From Haloarchaeobius iranensis (lineage in GTDB: Archaea; Halobacteriota; Halobacteria; Halobacteriales; Natrialbaceae), in assembly GCF_900103505.1 (NCBI RefSeq), contig NZ_FNIA01000002.1, forward strand, positions 62,001 through 126,000: DNA of 64,000 bases. Reading direction: 5' to 3'. How positions within the stretch are numbered: the stretch's first letter is position 1; every line of letters begins with the position of its first letter. This document shows positions 25,045-34,414 of this stretch, piece by piece. A program made the position numbers and the translations under genes. A model generated the notes under the pieces. The model did not search any database. It saw only the letters and a program-made list of their open reading frames with translations, and had not been told where the DNA came from.

Positions 25045-26288
25045 GCCAGGGCCACGAAGCCGGGGCTATGCTCGACGGAGTGAACGTCGCCCTTGGGGTC
25101 ACCGGGTCGATAGCCGCCGTCAAGACGGTCGAGTTGGCACACGAGCTGCGCCGCCGCGGGGCGTCCGTCCGTGCCGTGATGACGGACAGTGCGACGGGAA
25201 TCATCCACCCGTGGGCGGTCGAGTTCGCCACCGAGAACGACGTGGTCGGCGAGATAACCGGACGGGTCGAACACGTCGAGCTCTGCGGCCGCGAGGGCTG
25301 GGCCGATGTCCTCCTGCTCGCGCCGGCGACGGCGAACACGGTCGGGAAGGTAGCGTCGGCGGTCGACGACACGCCCGTCACGACCTGTGCGACGACCGCG
25401 CTCGGGGCCGACGTGCCGGTCGTCGTGGCGCCGGCGATGCACGAGCCGATGTACGACCACCCGGGCGTGCTGGAGGCGATGGACACCCTGCGCTCGTGGG
25501 GCGTCGACTTCGTCGACCCGCGCGTCGAGGAGGGGAAGGCGAAGATAGCGACCGAGGACGCCATCGCGCTCGGCGTCGCCAGAGCTGCCGGCGACGCACC
25601 CCTGGCCGACCGGCACGTCGTCGTCACGAGCGGCGCGACGGTGGCGGCCATCGACCCGGTGCGCGTGCTGACGAACCGTTCCTCGGGGCGGACGGGGCGT
25701 GCGGTCGCCCGGGCCTGCTACGTCCTCGGTGCGGATGTGACGCTGATTCACGGGGCGGTCGGCCCGCACGCGCTGACCACCGGCGAGGCCGTCGAGACGG
25801 TCCGCTTCGCCGAACTCGTCCCGGTCGAGAGCGCTGCGGAGATGACGGCAGCCGCGCTCTCCGCAGTCGAGAGCGACGGGGCGGACGGCGACGGCGGGAC
25901 CGCGGCCGACGCACTGGTCTCGGTCGCGGCCATCGGCGACTACACGGTCGAACCCGCCGAGGAGAAGATCCGCTCCGGGCAGGACGAGCTCTCCCTGTCG
26001 CTGTCGCCGACGCCGAAGCTGCTCGACAGCGTTCGCGCCGAGCACTCCGACCTGCGGATGGTCGGGTTCAAGACGGAGACGAGCGGCGACGACGAGGCGA
26101 TGGTCGCGGCGGCGAGGGAGACGGCCTCGCGCGCCGGGCTCGCGTTCGTCGTCGCCAACGACGCGAGCGTCATGGGCAGCGAGTCGAGCCGCGCGTTGCT
26201 CGTCCACGAGGAGGGGTACTCCGAGTTCAGCGGCGAGAAGTCCGCGCTCGGGCTGGAGGTCGCGCGGGCGCTCGCAGCGACGTTCTGA
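25041..26288 (+). CDS. coaBC: Bifunctional phosphopantothenoylcysteine synthetase/decarboxylase
   Basis: Adds cysteine to 4'-phosphopantothenate and decarboxylates the product, the third and fourth steps of CoA synthesis. The 415-residue protein has an N-terminal flavodoxin-like CoaC domain (LGVTGSIAAVKTVELA, PATANTVGKVA, VAPAMHEPMYDHP) and a C-terminal CoaB domain from about 190. The latter shows VVVTSGATVAAIDPVRV, TNRSSGRTG and VANDASVMGS. The CTP-dependent CoaB segment is complete. It supplies the steps after the pantoate kinase and synthetase encoded at 175-2188, though in a separate operon. Confidence 0.93.
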   Translation: MSQGHEAGAMLDGVNVALGVTGSIAAVKTVELAHELRRRGASVRAVMTDSATGIIHPWAVEFATENDVVGEITGRVEHVELCGREGWADVLLLAPATANTVGKVASAVDDTPVTTCATTALGADVPVVVAPAMHEPMYDHPGVLEAMDTLRSWGVDFVDPRVEEGKAKIATEDAIALGVARAAGDAPLADRHVVVTSGATVAAIDPVRVLTNRSSGRTGRAVARACYVLGADVTLIHGAVGPHALTTGEAVETVRFAELVPVESAAEMTAAALSAVESDGADGDGGTAADALVSVAAIGDYTVEPAEEKIRSGQDELSLSLSPTPKLLDSVRAEHSDLRMVGFKTETSGDDEAMVAAARETASRAGLAFVVANDASVMGSESSRALLVHEEGYSEFSGEKSALGLEVARALAATF

Positions 26289-26378
26289 CGAGGGATTGTC
26301 CGGTCAGTGTACGCTTTCGAGGCAGCGACGACCGAGAGCCGCTGGTTCGAGAGGCACAGCTCGCTGGGGCCCGGCCCC

Positions 26379-26750
26379 TCAGTCCTCCGTCTCCTCGGGT
26401 TCCTCGCGCTCGATGCCCGCACCGTGGATCGGCCACTCGACGTCGTCGGTGAAGTCGACGCCCATCTTCCGCGCGGAGCGGGAGATGAGGTGGCCGCCGG
26501 TCGGCGCGGTGAGGAAGAGGAAGACGATCGCGACGAGCGCCTCCAGAGCGACCCCCTGCCCGCCGAAGTAGATGAAGCCGGCGACGAACATCGACGCCGC
26601 GCCCAGCGTCGCCGCCTTGCTCGTCGCGTGCAGGCGGTTGTAGACGTTCGGGAAGCGGATGAGCCCGATGGTCCCGACGAGCAGGAAGAAGCTTCCCACG
26701 AGCACGAACCCGGCGACTGCGGCGTACTGGATGGTCTCGAGTAGCGTCAT
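26379..26750 (-). CDS. mnhG: Mrp/Mnh antiporter subunit G
   Basis: Small membrane subunit of the Mrp-type Na+(Li+,K+)/H+ antiporter. The 123-residue protein has about three helices and the characteristic LIRFPNVYNRLHATSKAATLG segment. It ends with a long acidic tail. Last gene of a seven-gene operon; its start overlaps the mnhF stop by 4 nt. Confidence 0.92.
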   Translation of the reverse strand: MTLLETIQYAAVAGFVLVGSFFLLVGTIGLIRFPNVYNRLHATSKAATLGAASMFVAGFIYFGGQGVALEALVAIVFLFLTAPTGGHLISRSARKMGVDFTDDVEWPIHGAGIEREEPEETED

Positions 26751-27085
26751 TCGACGATGTCACCCTCCGTGACGTAGCGTGCGACGGCGATGGTGCTGAC
26801 GAAGCCGATGATGGCGAGCACGAGGGCCACGTCGACGAACAGACCCCGTCCGCGGATCATCGCCCAGAGCACGGCGATGGCGACGACGTTGGTGCCGATG
26901 GTGTCGAGCGCGACGACCCGGTCGGGCGTCGTCGGGCCCCGGACGACCCGGTAAGCGCAGAGCAGCGTGACGGCGCTTGCGACGAACAGCCCGAGGTTCA
27001 GGAACGGGACGAGCCAGTCAGGGCCGCTTGGGCCGGCCGTCAGCGCGACGACGGACAACCAGTCTCCGACGGCCGCGTCAAGCAT
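26747..27085 (-). CDS. mnhF: Mrp/Mnh antiporter subunit F
   Basis: Small membrane subunit with three helices in 112 residues and the conserved YRVVRGPTTPDRVVALDTIG segment. The ATG at 27085 overlaps the mnhE stop by 8 nt; a GTG 9 nt upstream is an alternative start. The tight overlap indicates translational coupling within the antiporter operon. Confidence 0.92.
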   Translation of the reverse strand: MLDAAVGDWLSVVALTAGPSGPDWLVPFLNLGLFVASAVTLLCAYRVVRGPTTPDRVVALDTIGTNVVAIAVLWAMIRGRGLFVDVALVLAIIGFVSTIAVARYVTEGDIVE

Positions 27086-27719
27086 CGTCCGCACCCCCCT
27101 CGGGCTCCGGCACCGGCGAGCCGGGGGAGAGGCGCTCGTCGAAGATGACGAGCGCGTAGTCCTCCCAGCGGCGGATCGGTTCGACGACCGACTCCTCGTC
27201 GGTCGCGGCGAGCGCGTGGACGAACAGCGAGTTGCGTTCTTCGTCGTAGTCCATGGTGAGTGTGCCAGGCGTGAGCGTGATCGAGTTCGCGATGGTCGTG
27301 ATGGCGACGTCCGACTCGACGCGCAGCGGCACCTCGACGACGTTCGGCTCGATGGGCATCGAGGGCGAGAGCACCCGACGTGCGACGTCGACGTTCGCCG
27401 TCACCAGCTCCCAGAGGAACAGGCTGAGGTAGATGCCGGCGGCCGGGAGCACCGACAGCGAGCGTCGCAGCCCGTACGTCGGCGCGTAGATGCCGCGGAT
27501 GCCGTAGGCGATGGGGAGCCCCACCGCGAGCCCGATGACGAACTCGCCGGCAGCGAGGCCGGGCTTGTCTATGAAGTGGACGCCCCGGACGAACAGCCAG
27601 AGGACCGCCAGTGCGACGCCGATGGCGGGCCACTTCCGCGCCCGCTCGGCCTGGTTCTCTTCGATGTCGTACGTCTCCGTGTCGGTCTCCTCGACGCTCG
27701 TCGTCTCGTCTTGGGACAT
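27078..27719 (-). CDS. mnhE: Mrp/Mnh antiporter subunit E
   Basis: Membrane subunit of 213 residues with about three N-terminal helices and a C-terminal soluble part containing the conserved ITLTPGTLTMDY segment. An acidic N-terminal extension of about 25 residues precedes the first helix, a common haloarchaeal addition. The ATG overlaps the mnhD stop. Confidence 0.92.
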   Translation of the reverse strand: MSQDETTSVEETDTETYDIEENQAERARKWPAIGVALAVLWLFVRGVHFIDKPGLAAGEFVIGLAVGLPIAYGIRGIYAPTYGLRRSLSVLPAAGIYLSLFLWELVTANVDVARRVLSPSMPIEPNVVEVPLRVESDVAITTIANSITLTPGTLTMDYDEERNSLFVHALAATDEESVVEPIRRWEDYALVIFDERLSPGSPVPEPEGGADDA

Positions 27720-29362
27720 CAGTGACCACCTCCGTCGCTCGTGAGGCTGTCCTCCAGCCCGACCGCCTCGATGTAGTCGCCGGTCTCGAGTGCGGCGTTC
27801 GCTGCGTCGATTGCCGCCTCGACGACCGGGTCGAACGCGACGCCGACCCCGAGGGCGACCACCGCGAGCACGAGCACCGTCGCGAACAGCCCGTACTGCG
27901 GCGTCGCCTGCTCGACAGCCTCGCTACGCTCGCCCCAGAACCCGCGGTTCCAGGCGCGGGTGACGTAGGCGATGGTCAGGATGGCCCCGAGCAGCGCCAG
28001 CCCGATGCCGAGGTTCGAGCCGGCGTTGACCGCCGCGTCGAAGACGAGGAACTTCCCGAAGAAGCCCACCAGCGGCGGGATACCGACGAGGCTGAGCGCG
28101 GCGACGAAGAAGCCGGCCGAGAGCAGCGGCATGCGGCCGGCGATGCCGCCGAGGTCCTCGAACTCGATGGAGCCGACCGACTCGTACACCGCGCCGCTGG
28201 CCAGGAACAGCGCGGCCTTGGCCAGGGCGTGGTTCAGCGAGTAGACCAGTGCGGCCGCCAGCCCGAGCACCGCGACGCTCCCGTACGGCTCGGGTGCCTG
28301 CCAGCCGGCGACGACGCCGCCGGCGGCGAACGCCAGCGCGATGACGATGAAGCCGACCTGGCCGATGCTGGAGTACGCGAGCAGGTCGTCGACGTTGTCG
28401 CGGTTCACCGCGGCGACCCCACCGAGGATGATGCTCGCCGCACCCATGATGAACAGCACCGGGCCGAAGAACGCGAGCGTGGACTCGCCGACGACACCGG
28501 GCAGTGCGAGGTCCATCGGCGCGGCGTTGGCGAACACGGTGAAGTAGAGCCGGATGATGGCGTAGATGCCGACCTTCTTGACGACGCCCGCGAGCATCGC
28601 CGAGACAGGGGCGGGGGCGGCACGGTACGCCGCGGGCACCCACCACTGGAACGGGACGATACCGGCCTTGAGCGCGAACACGACGAACAGCACCGCGGAG
28701 AGGCCGAGCACGGGCGCGAGGGTGATTCCGAAGCTCGCGGGGTCGGCCAGCCGGCGCGCCATATCGGCCATGTTCAGCGTGCCGGTCGTCGAGTAGAGGC
28801 CGCCGATGGCGAGCAGCATGAACGCGCTCCCGACGAGGTTGAGCACGACGTACTGGAGCGCCGCCTTCGTGTGTCGCGGGCCGGAGTAGAAGACGACGAG
28901 GACGTAGCTCGACATCAGCATCACCTCGAACCAGACGAACAGGTTGAAGATGTCGGCTGTGAGGAACGACCCCGTCACCCCGACCAGCATGAAGTGGTAC
29001 AGCGGGTGGTACGAGACGCGCTGACCCGCCTCGTCGACGTACAGGATGGAGAACGCGAGCGCGAGCAGGCTCACGACGGCCGTCAGGCCGAGCATGAACG
29101 CCGAGAGGTCGTCGGCGACGAGCGTGATGCCGAAGGGCGCGCCCCAGTTGGAGAGCTGGTAGGTGAGGACGCCCTCGACGCCGTGCGAGCCGGCACCGGA
29201 GCGCACTCGCTGAATCAGCATCGCGACCGCACCGACGTACGCGACTCCGCCGAGTGCACTGACGGCCTTCTGGGCACGGACGTACCGGTGGACGACGAGC
29301 GTCAGGATGGCCGTCACGAGCGCGACGAGCAGCGGCGCGACGACGAGCTGTTCAGTTGCCAT
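27719..29362 (-). CDS. mnhD: Mrp/Mnh antiporter subunit D (NuoN/L-like)
   Basis: Large proton/sodium-translocating subunit homologous to complex I antiporter-like subunits. The 547-residue protein has about fourteen helices with family landmarks FNLFVWFEVMLMSSYVL, a conserved Lys helix (ALKAGIVPFQWWVPAAY) and LNHALAKAALFLASG with the functional Lys. The ATG at 29362 is preferred over the upstream in-frame start; it overlaps the mnhC stop by 11 nt. Confidence 0.93.
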   Translation of the reverse strand: MATEQLVVAPLLVALVTAILTLVVHRYVRAQKAVSALGGVAYVGAVAMLIQRVRSGAGSHGVEGVLTYQLSNWGAPFGITLVADDLSAFMLGLTAVVSLLALAFSILYVDEAGQRVSYHPLYHFMLVGVTGSFLTADIFNLFVWFEVMLMSSYVLVVFYSGPRHTKAALQYVVLNLVGSAFMLLAIGGLYSTTGTLNMADMARRLADPASFGITLAPVLGLSAVLFVVFALKAGIVPFQWWVPAAYRAAPAPVSAMLAGVVKKVGIYAIIRLYFTVFANAAPMDLALPGVVGESTLAFFGPVLFIMGAASIILGGVAAVNRDNVDDLLAYSSIGQVGFIVIALAFAAGGVVAGWQAPEPYGSVAVLGLAAALVYSLNHALAKAALFLASGAVYESVGSIEFEDLGGIAGRMPLLSAGFFVAALSLVGIPPLVGFFGKFLVFDAAVNAGSNLGIGLALLGAILTIAYVTRAWNRGFWGERSEAVEQATPQYGLFATVLVLAVVALGVGVAFDPVVEAAIDAANAALETGDYIEAVGLEDSLTSDGGGH

Positions 29363-29702
29363 CGGTCTCACCTCCGAGTTCGAGCAGGTCGATGGTGCCG
29401 TGCTCCTCGTACACCCGATAGGTGAGCACGAGCGCGAACGCGGTCGTCCCGAAGCCGATGACGATGGCCGTCAGGACGAGCGCCTGCACGAGCGGGTCCG
29501 TCACGGCCCCTGCACCCTCGCCGTGGCCCTCGAGCACGGGAACCGACCCGTCGAGCAGCCCCATCGTCACCAGGTAGACGTTCGCGGCCTGCGAGATGAT
29601 GGAGACGCCCCAGACGACCCGGACCACGTCGCGCCGCAGGACGAGGAACGTCCCGAGCGCGAACAGCAGGCCGAGCACGAGGGCGAGGACGAACTCGGTC
29701 AT
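29352..29702 (-). CDS. mnhC: Mrp/Mnh antiporter subunit C (NuoK-like)
   Basis: A 116-residue, three-helix subunit homologous to NuoK of complex I. It shows VVWGVSIISQAANVYLV and the family ending DPLVQALVLTAIVIGFGTTA with the conserved TAIVI helix. It overlaps both neighbours (mnhB by 4 nt, mnhD by 11 nt). Confidence 0.92.
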   Translation of the reverse strand: MTEFVLALVLGLLFALGTFLVLRRDVVRVVWGVSIISQAANVYLVTMGLLDGSVPVLEGHGEGAGAVTDPLVQALVLTAIVIGFGTTAFALVLTYRVYEEHGTIDLLELGGETDGN

Positions 29703-30220
29703 TCGCCCCCCACCACCGCGAGAATCGCGAGGAGCCCACCGACGACGACGAAGTAGACGCCGATGTCGAACAGGAACGCCGTCGCCCAGTGGAACTTGAA
29801 CAGCGTCCCGAAGATGAAGTCGGCGCCCGGAATCCAGGCGACGTACTCGGTGGACGGCTTCACCACCTCGTCCGTGTGGGTCAGGAACGGCTTCCCGAAC
29901 GCCATCGCACCGAGGCCGGTGCCGGCGGCGACCGCGAGTCCGACGCCGAACAGCGTCCGGTAGCGGTCGACGACCGCCGGGCCGGCGACGCTACCGTCGG
30001 GCTCGTACTCGTCGCCGAAGATGGTCTCCTGGACGTACTCCATCCCGAACACGATGTACACCAGCGCGAACGCCGCCGCTGTGAGGACGCCAGCGATGAA
30101 CCCGCCGCCCGGCAGGTTGTGCCCCTGGAACAGCAGCGAGATGGCGACCACGAGCACGAGTGGCAGCGTGATGCGGGCAACGGTTCGTGCGATGACCGTC
30201 GTGTCGTCGCCGTAGCTCAT
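29699..30220 (-). CDS. mnhB: Mrp/Mnh antiporter subunit B
   Basis: A 173-residue membrane subunit with four helices and the diagnostic GHNLPGGGFIAGVL segment of the MrpB family. The C-terminal half includes FDIGVYFVVVGGLLAI. Its ATG overlaps the mnhA stop by 4 nt. The large mnhA also ends in MrpB-like sequence, so two B-type segments exist, as usual in Mrp complexes. Confidence 0.92.
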   Translation of the reverse strand: MSYGDDTTVIARTVARITLPLVLVVAISLLFQGHNLPGGGFIAGVLTAAAFALVYIVFGMEYVQETIFGDEYEPDGSVAGPAVVDRYRTLFGVGLAVAAGTGLGAMAFGKPFLTHTDEVVKPSTEYVAWIPGADFIFGTLFKFHWATAFLFDIGVYFVVVGGLLAILAVVGGE

Positions 30221-32799
30221 CTCGTCTCACCTCGTTCCCGGAGGGCGATGAGCGTGACGATAGAGAGCGCGGCCATCGAGACGACCGCGATCTCGCCCAT
30301 CGTGTCGAACGCCCGGAAGTCGACGAGGATGACGTTCACGATGTTGTTCCCGCCGGCTTCGGGGTACGAGGCCTCGGCGAGGCCGCGTGCGATGACGGAC
30401 TCCTCGTTCGGACTGGCCGCAGTCGTGACGAGTACGGTCGTCGTGACGACCGCGCCGACAGCGAGCGAGAGCACGCCGTCTCTGGCCATCCGCCCCCGGT
30501 CCCAGCCGCCGTAGAACGCGGGGAGCTTGTCGAGCACGAGCAGGAATATCACGAGCACGAGCGTCTCGACGACCAGCTGGGTCAGCGCGAGGTCCGGTGC
30601 GTCGCGCAGGATGTAGAAGATTGCGACCATGAACCCGAGGATGGAGAGCGTCAGTACGCCGGCGATGTGTGACGGGGCACGCGAGACTGCGATGCCCGCG
30701 ACGGCCGCCAGCGCGAGCACGAACACGACCGGCGGCTGGGTCGCGAGTTCGGCTGGCGTCAGGCCGAGGCCGAAGATGGCCCAGGCGAAGATTCCGAGCG
30801 CGAGCACGGAGAGCACGCCGGCCACCGTGGTCGCGACACGCAGTGAGAGGTCTCCGAACACGGTCACCGATGCGACGAGCACGACAGCCGTGAGCGCGAG
30901 CGGCAGGTAGGTCGCGGGCTCCTGTGGGACCGGGACGTCGACGCTGGCCCCCACGTAGCCCGCGAACGTGAGAACGGCGAAGGCGGCGGCGACCCACGTC
31001 GCGTACGTCCGCAGCAACCCGTTCTGGACGCGGTCGCGGACGGCCGTGCTCGTCGGGTTCAGCTCCTCCGTGGCAGTGTCGTACCACCAGTTCGCGCGGA
31101 CCGGACCACGCAGCAGCGACCGGATGCCGTCGTGGAGCCGGCCGTACTGCGGGTACAGCGCCGCCCCGAACGCGATGGTGAGCGCGCTCATGATCGCCCA
31201 GGGCGTCACCGTGGTCGGCAGGTAGTAGTGGAACGAGGTCTCCTCCGCGCCCGCGGGTTCGACCGCGTGCATGACGCTCCCGACGAACTCCTCGAGCGGG
31301 CCGAGCGGCACGTCGAACGTCCCTGTGATACCACCGATACCGACCACGGCCGCGAGCGCCGCCAGAAGCGCTGGCGGTGCCAGCATCGCCACCGGCGGCG
31401 AGTGGACGTGTCCGAGCTCGTCCGGCTTTTCGCCGAAGAACAGCATCAGGAACCGGATGGAGTAGAGGAACGTGAACACGCTCCCGAAGACGGCGACGAC
31501 CGGAATCAGGTAGTAGAGCCCACCCGATGCCGCGCCCGTCTCCCACGCCGCGTGGAAGAGGAACTCCTTGGAGTAGAAGCCGTTGAACGGCGGGACGCCG
31601 GCCATCCCGAGCGACGCGATGGCCGCGATACCCGCCGTGATGGGCAGGTCCTCGCGCAGCCCGCCCAGCTCCGATATCTTCCGTGTACCGGCCTCGTGCG
31701 CGACGATGCCGGCGACGAGGAACAGCGTCGCCTTGAACAACGCGTGGTTCAGGATGTGGAACGCACCGGTCTCCGCGCCGAGGTGGCCCGCGAAGCCGAA
31801 GCCCGCGATGATGAGGCCCAGGTGGGACGCCGTCGAGTACGCGAGCAGCTCCTTGATGTCGGTCGCGGCGACCGCGAGGATGGCCGTGACGGTCATCGTC
31901 AGCAGACCGAGCGCGGCGAAGCCGAGCGTCCACAGTTCGAGGCTCCCCGGGTGGGCGTCGGCCGGCAGGAACAGCGGCCGCATGCGGCCGACGAGGTAGA
32001 CGCCGGCCTTCACCATCGTCGCGGAGTGGAGGAACGCCGAGACCGGGGTCGGTGCCTCCATGGCGTTCGGCAGCCAGATGTGCAGCGGGACCTGTGCGGA
32101 CTTCGCGGCCGCGCCGATACCCAGCAGGGCGAGCACGACGACGAACAGGCCTTCGGACTCGAGCGCTTCCCGCATCGCCCCGGCGTTCTCGAGCATCGAC
32201 CCCTCGCCGGCGAGCGCCCAGGTCGCCGACCCGAGCGCGTCGGCGCTCACCGCGTGCAGGAGGACGAAGCCGACGAGCATGAACAGCCCCCCGGCGACCG
32301 TGATGAGCATCGACTTCCGGGCGGCGTACTGCGACGACGACTCCGTCGTGTAGTGGCCGATGAGCAGGAACGAGGTCAGGCTGGTCAGCTCCCAGAACAG
32401 GAACAGCGTGATGAGGTCGGCCGCCAGCGCGACGCCGAGCATCGAGCCCATGAACGCCAGCAGCGTCGCGTAGTACTTCGGCTGGCCCGGCTCGCCGTGC
32501 ATGTAGCCGCCCGAGTAGGTGAGAATACAGACGCCGACGCCGCTCGCGAGCGTGGCGATGAGCAGCGCGAGTCCGTCGACGTAGAAGCGCAGCTCGATGC
32601 CGAGCGCCGGTACCCAGTCGACCGACTGTGCCCCCTCGGTGCCGTACAGCAACCCGACGAGGCCCAGACAGGCGAGTGCGACCAGCGCCGCGAAGTACGC
32701 CGTGCGCTCCCCGAGGATGCGATAGACGAGGGGCACCGCCGCGGCCCCGAGGAACGGCAGTCCCACGAGGGCGAGGAGGACCCAGAGGTCCGGTGTCAT
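30217..32799 (-). CDS. mnhA: Mrp/Mnh antiporter subunit A (NuoL-like fusion)
   Basis: The 860-residue protein joins a NuoL-like antiporter core to additional C-terminal helices. Core landmarks are FLFWELTSLTSFLLIGHY, SAQVPLHIWLPNAMEAPTPV and LNHALFKATLFLVAG with functional Lys residues. The C-terminal part carries a DUF4040-like stretch and an MrpB-like ending (NIVNVILVDFRAFDTMGE). Length and layout match complete MrpA. First gene of the A-B-C-D-E-F-G operon, expelling Na+ or Li+ in exchange for protons. A TATA-like CTCTTAAGG lies about 30 nt before the ATG. Confidence 0.94.
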   Translation of the reverse strand: MTPDLWVLLALVGLPFLGAAAVPLVYRILGERTAYFAALVALACLGLVGLLYGTEGAQSVDWVPALGIELRFYVDGLALLIATLASGVGVCILTYSGGYMHGEPGQPKYYATLLAFMGSMLGVALAADLITLFLFWELTSLTSFLLIGHYTTESSSQYAARKSMLITVAGGLFMLVGFVLLHAVSADALGSATWALAGEGSMLENAGAMREALESEGLFVVVLALLGIGAAAKSAQVPLHIWLPNAMEAPTPVSAFLHSATMVKAGVYLVGRMRPLFLPADAHPGSLELWTLGFAALGLLTMTVTAILAVAATDIKELLAYSTASHLGLIIAGFGFAGHLGAETGAFHILNHALFKATLFLVAGIVAHEAGTRKISELGGLREDLPITAGIAAIASLGMAGVPPFNGFYSKEFLFHAAWETGAASGGLYYLIPVVAVFGSVFTFLYSIRFLMLFFGEKPDELGHVHSPPVAMLAPPALLAALAAVVGIGGITGTFDVPLGPLEEFVGSVMHAVEPAGAEETSFHYYLPTTVTPWAIMSALTIAFGAALYPQYGRLHDGIRSLLRGPVRANWWYDTATEELNPTSTAVRDRVQNGLLRTYATWVAAAFAVLTFAGYVGASVDVPVPQEPATYLPLALTAVVLVASVTVFGDLSLRVATTVAGVLSVLALGIFAWAIFGLGLTPAELATQPPVVFVLALAAVAGIAVSRAPSHIAGVLTLSILGFMVAIFYILRDAPDLALTQLVVETLVLVIFLLVLDKLPAFYGGWDRGRMARDGVLSLAVGAVVTTTVLVTTAASPNEESVIARGLAEASYPEAGGNNIVNVILVDFRAFDTMGEIAVVSMAALSIVTLIALRERGETR

Positions 32800-33075
32800 T
32801 GCTAGTCGAGTAGAACGAAATGCGGACCTTAAGAGTTCTCAAATGGGTTAGACGGGGTGGTAACGGCGTCGCCAGCGACCCGTCTTTCAGAGTCTGCGAG
32901 GACACGGGAACGTGGTACTTCCTGCTAGAGACCATCATCCAGCATCGACTTCGATGCGTTGGTCGGACCGCAGTACGAAACGTTATGTACACTCCGGGTG
33001 CACGGTAGGATAGAATGTACGGCGGAGGCAACAACGTACGACCGCTCCAAGCCCCGACACGAGGTCCGCACACCA

Positions 33076-33663
33076 ATGCCCGAGGATTCCGCCGACGCTG
33101 ATACCTCCACAGCTCTGCCCGACGGCGGCCTGTCGAAGGGCGAGATATTCGACGTCCTCCGGAACCAGCGACGTCGGTACGTCCTCCAGTACCTCAAGCG
33201 AAAGGGCGAGCCCGTCGAACTCGGGGACCTCGCCACACGAGTAGCGTCCTGGGAGTACCGGACCCCCTGCGAGGAGGTGAGCTCCGAGCAGCGAAAGCGG
33301 GTGTACACGACGCTCCAGCAGACGCACCTCCCGCGGATGGCGGAGGCACAGATCATCGACTACGACTCCGATTCGGGGCTCATCGAGCCGACCGCACGGA
33401 CCCAGGACCTCTCCATCTACCTCGAGATCGTCCCCGGCAGCGAGCTCCCGTGGCGCGAGTACTACCTCTCCCTCGGCGCGGTCAGCACGGCGCTCTGTGC
33501 GGCTATCTGGGGCGGAGTCTACCCCTTCACGCTCCTCCCCGACGTCGCCTGGGCGACGCTCATCGCGCTGACGCTGACGGTCTCCGCCTCGGTCCACATC
33601 TACTACGAACGCAACATGCGCCTCGGCGACCTGGAGGTCCCGTCCGAGCTGGACTTCGAGTGA
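33076..33663 (+). CDS. Membrane-linked winged-helix protein (DUF7344 type)
   Basis: A 195-residue protein with an acidic N terminus. A winged-helix domain at about 25-115 (GEIFDVLRNQRRRYVLQYL onward, VYTTLQQTHLPRMAEA) is followed by two hydrophobic helices at about 138-180 and a short acidic tail. This haloarchaeal family couples a DNA-binding fold to the membrane and probably senses membrane or external state, but no ligand is known. The ATG at 33076 (MPEDSADAD) is chosen because the upstream frame has no family-like residues. Divergent from mnhA, so control of the antiporter operon is a possibility. Confidence 0.8.
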   Translation: MPEDSADADTSTALPDGGLSKGEIFDVLRNQRRRYVLQYLKRKGEPVELGDLATRVASWEYRTPCEEVSSEQRKRVYTTLQQTHLPRMAEAQIIDYDSDSGLIEPTARTQDLSIYLEIVPGSELPWREYYLSLGAVSTALCAAIWGGVYPFTLLPDVAWATLIALTLTVSASVHIYYERNMRLGDLEVPSELDFE

Positions 33664-33894
33664 CCACGGCGTCGACTACCGCAACGACACGGCTGCGACG
33701 GGCGACATGCTGGAACCGGGGTGGGAATCCGCTTCGAGCGGCCAGTCCCGGACCAGCAGCAGCGTCGGCCCGTAGCGAGTGCAATCGACGACGCCTCTCT
33801 TCCTCCGAACTACCCGACAGCGCCGGCGTCGCGACCACGCGTCTACCACAGTTGGCCACTTGTCTTATCATGCCTCACCGACAACTCCGGACCG

Positions 33895-34356
33895 ATGAAC
33901 TTCAGGGGGATGCTGGCGGACGAGGACGCACTGTCGCCGGTCATCGGCGTGGTCCTCATGGTCGCGCTGACGGTCGTGCTGTCCGCGTCTGTCGGCGTGT
34001 TCGTGCTGGGCATCGGGTCGCAGGTGACCCAGCAGACGCCGAACGCGGTCGTCCAGTACGAGTTCGCGGTCGACGGGAGCGGTAACGAGACGCTGACGCT
34101 GACACAGGAGGGCGGGAACCCCGTCGACGCGCAGTACGTCACCGTGTACGTCGAGGGCGATGTCGCCTGGGAGGGTGGCAGCACCGGCTCGAACTACGTG
34201 CTGGGCGGGGCCGACGAGTGGGCGGACGGGCTCGAGGGGGGCGACAGCCTCGCGCTGGAGACGAACTCGAGCAACGTCGCCGTCGGTGATACGATCCGGA
34301 TCGTCTGGGAGAAGGACGGGCAGTCCGCCATCCTCGGCGAGCGTCAGATCGGGTGA
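33895..34356 (+). CDS. Archaeal type IV pilin-like protein
   Basis: A 153-residue pilin precursor with a class III signal: a short polar leader ([12 protein letters not shown]) followed directly by the hydrophobic stretch [19 protein letters not shown]. Prepilin peptidase would cut before the hydrophobic core, which then forms the filament helix. The remaining domain is beta-rich and acidic, with potential N-glycosylation sites (NETL, NSSN). It could be an adhesion pilin or a pilin-like surface protein. The frame is open further upstream, but that part lacks a pilin leader. Confidence 0.87.
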   Translation: MNFRGMLADEDALSPVIGVVLMVALTVVLSASVGVFVLGIGSQVTQQTPNAVVQYEFAVDGSGNETLTLTQEGGNPVDAQYVTVYVEGDVAWEGGSTGSNYVLGGADEWADGLEGGDSLALETNSSNVAVGDTIRIVWEKDGQSAILGERQIG

Positions 34357-34385
34357 ACGGGCGCAACGGCGGTCACAATCGCCAG

Positions 34386-34394
34386 CTTTTATTA
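34386..34394 (+). promoter_or_regulatory. TATA box of the HGPRTase-like gene
   Basis: CTTTTATTA, 21-29 nt before the ATG at 34415, placing the transcription start at or next to the initiation codon (leaderless mRNA). Confidence 0.5.
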
Positions 34395-34414
34395 CTGCTT
34401 CGTGTAGCTACGAC

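Noticed and set aside
27611-29425. Long plus-strand open frame opposite mnhD and mnhE
   Set aside because: No motif; the minus-strand Mrp subunits are unambiguous and tightly overlapped.
31132-32805. 557-codon plus-strand open frame opposite mnhA
   Set aside because: Arg/Glu/His-rich shadow of a membrane-protein gene, typical of antisense to hydrophobic codons.
33721-33894. N-terminal extension of the pilin gene
   Set aside because: The upstream part has no conserved composition, and a pilin leader needs the short polar start beginning at 33895.
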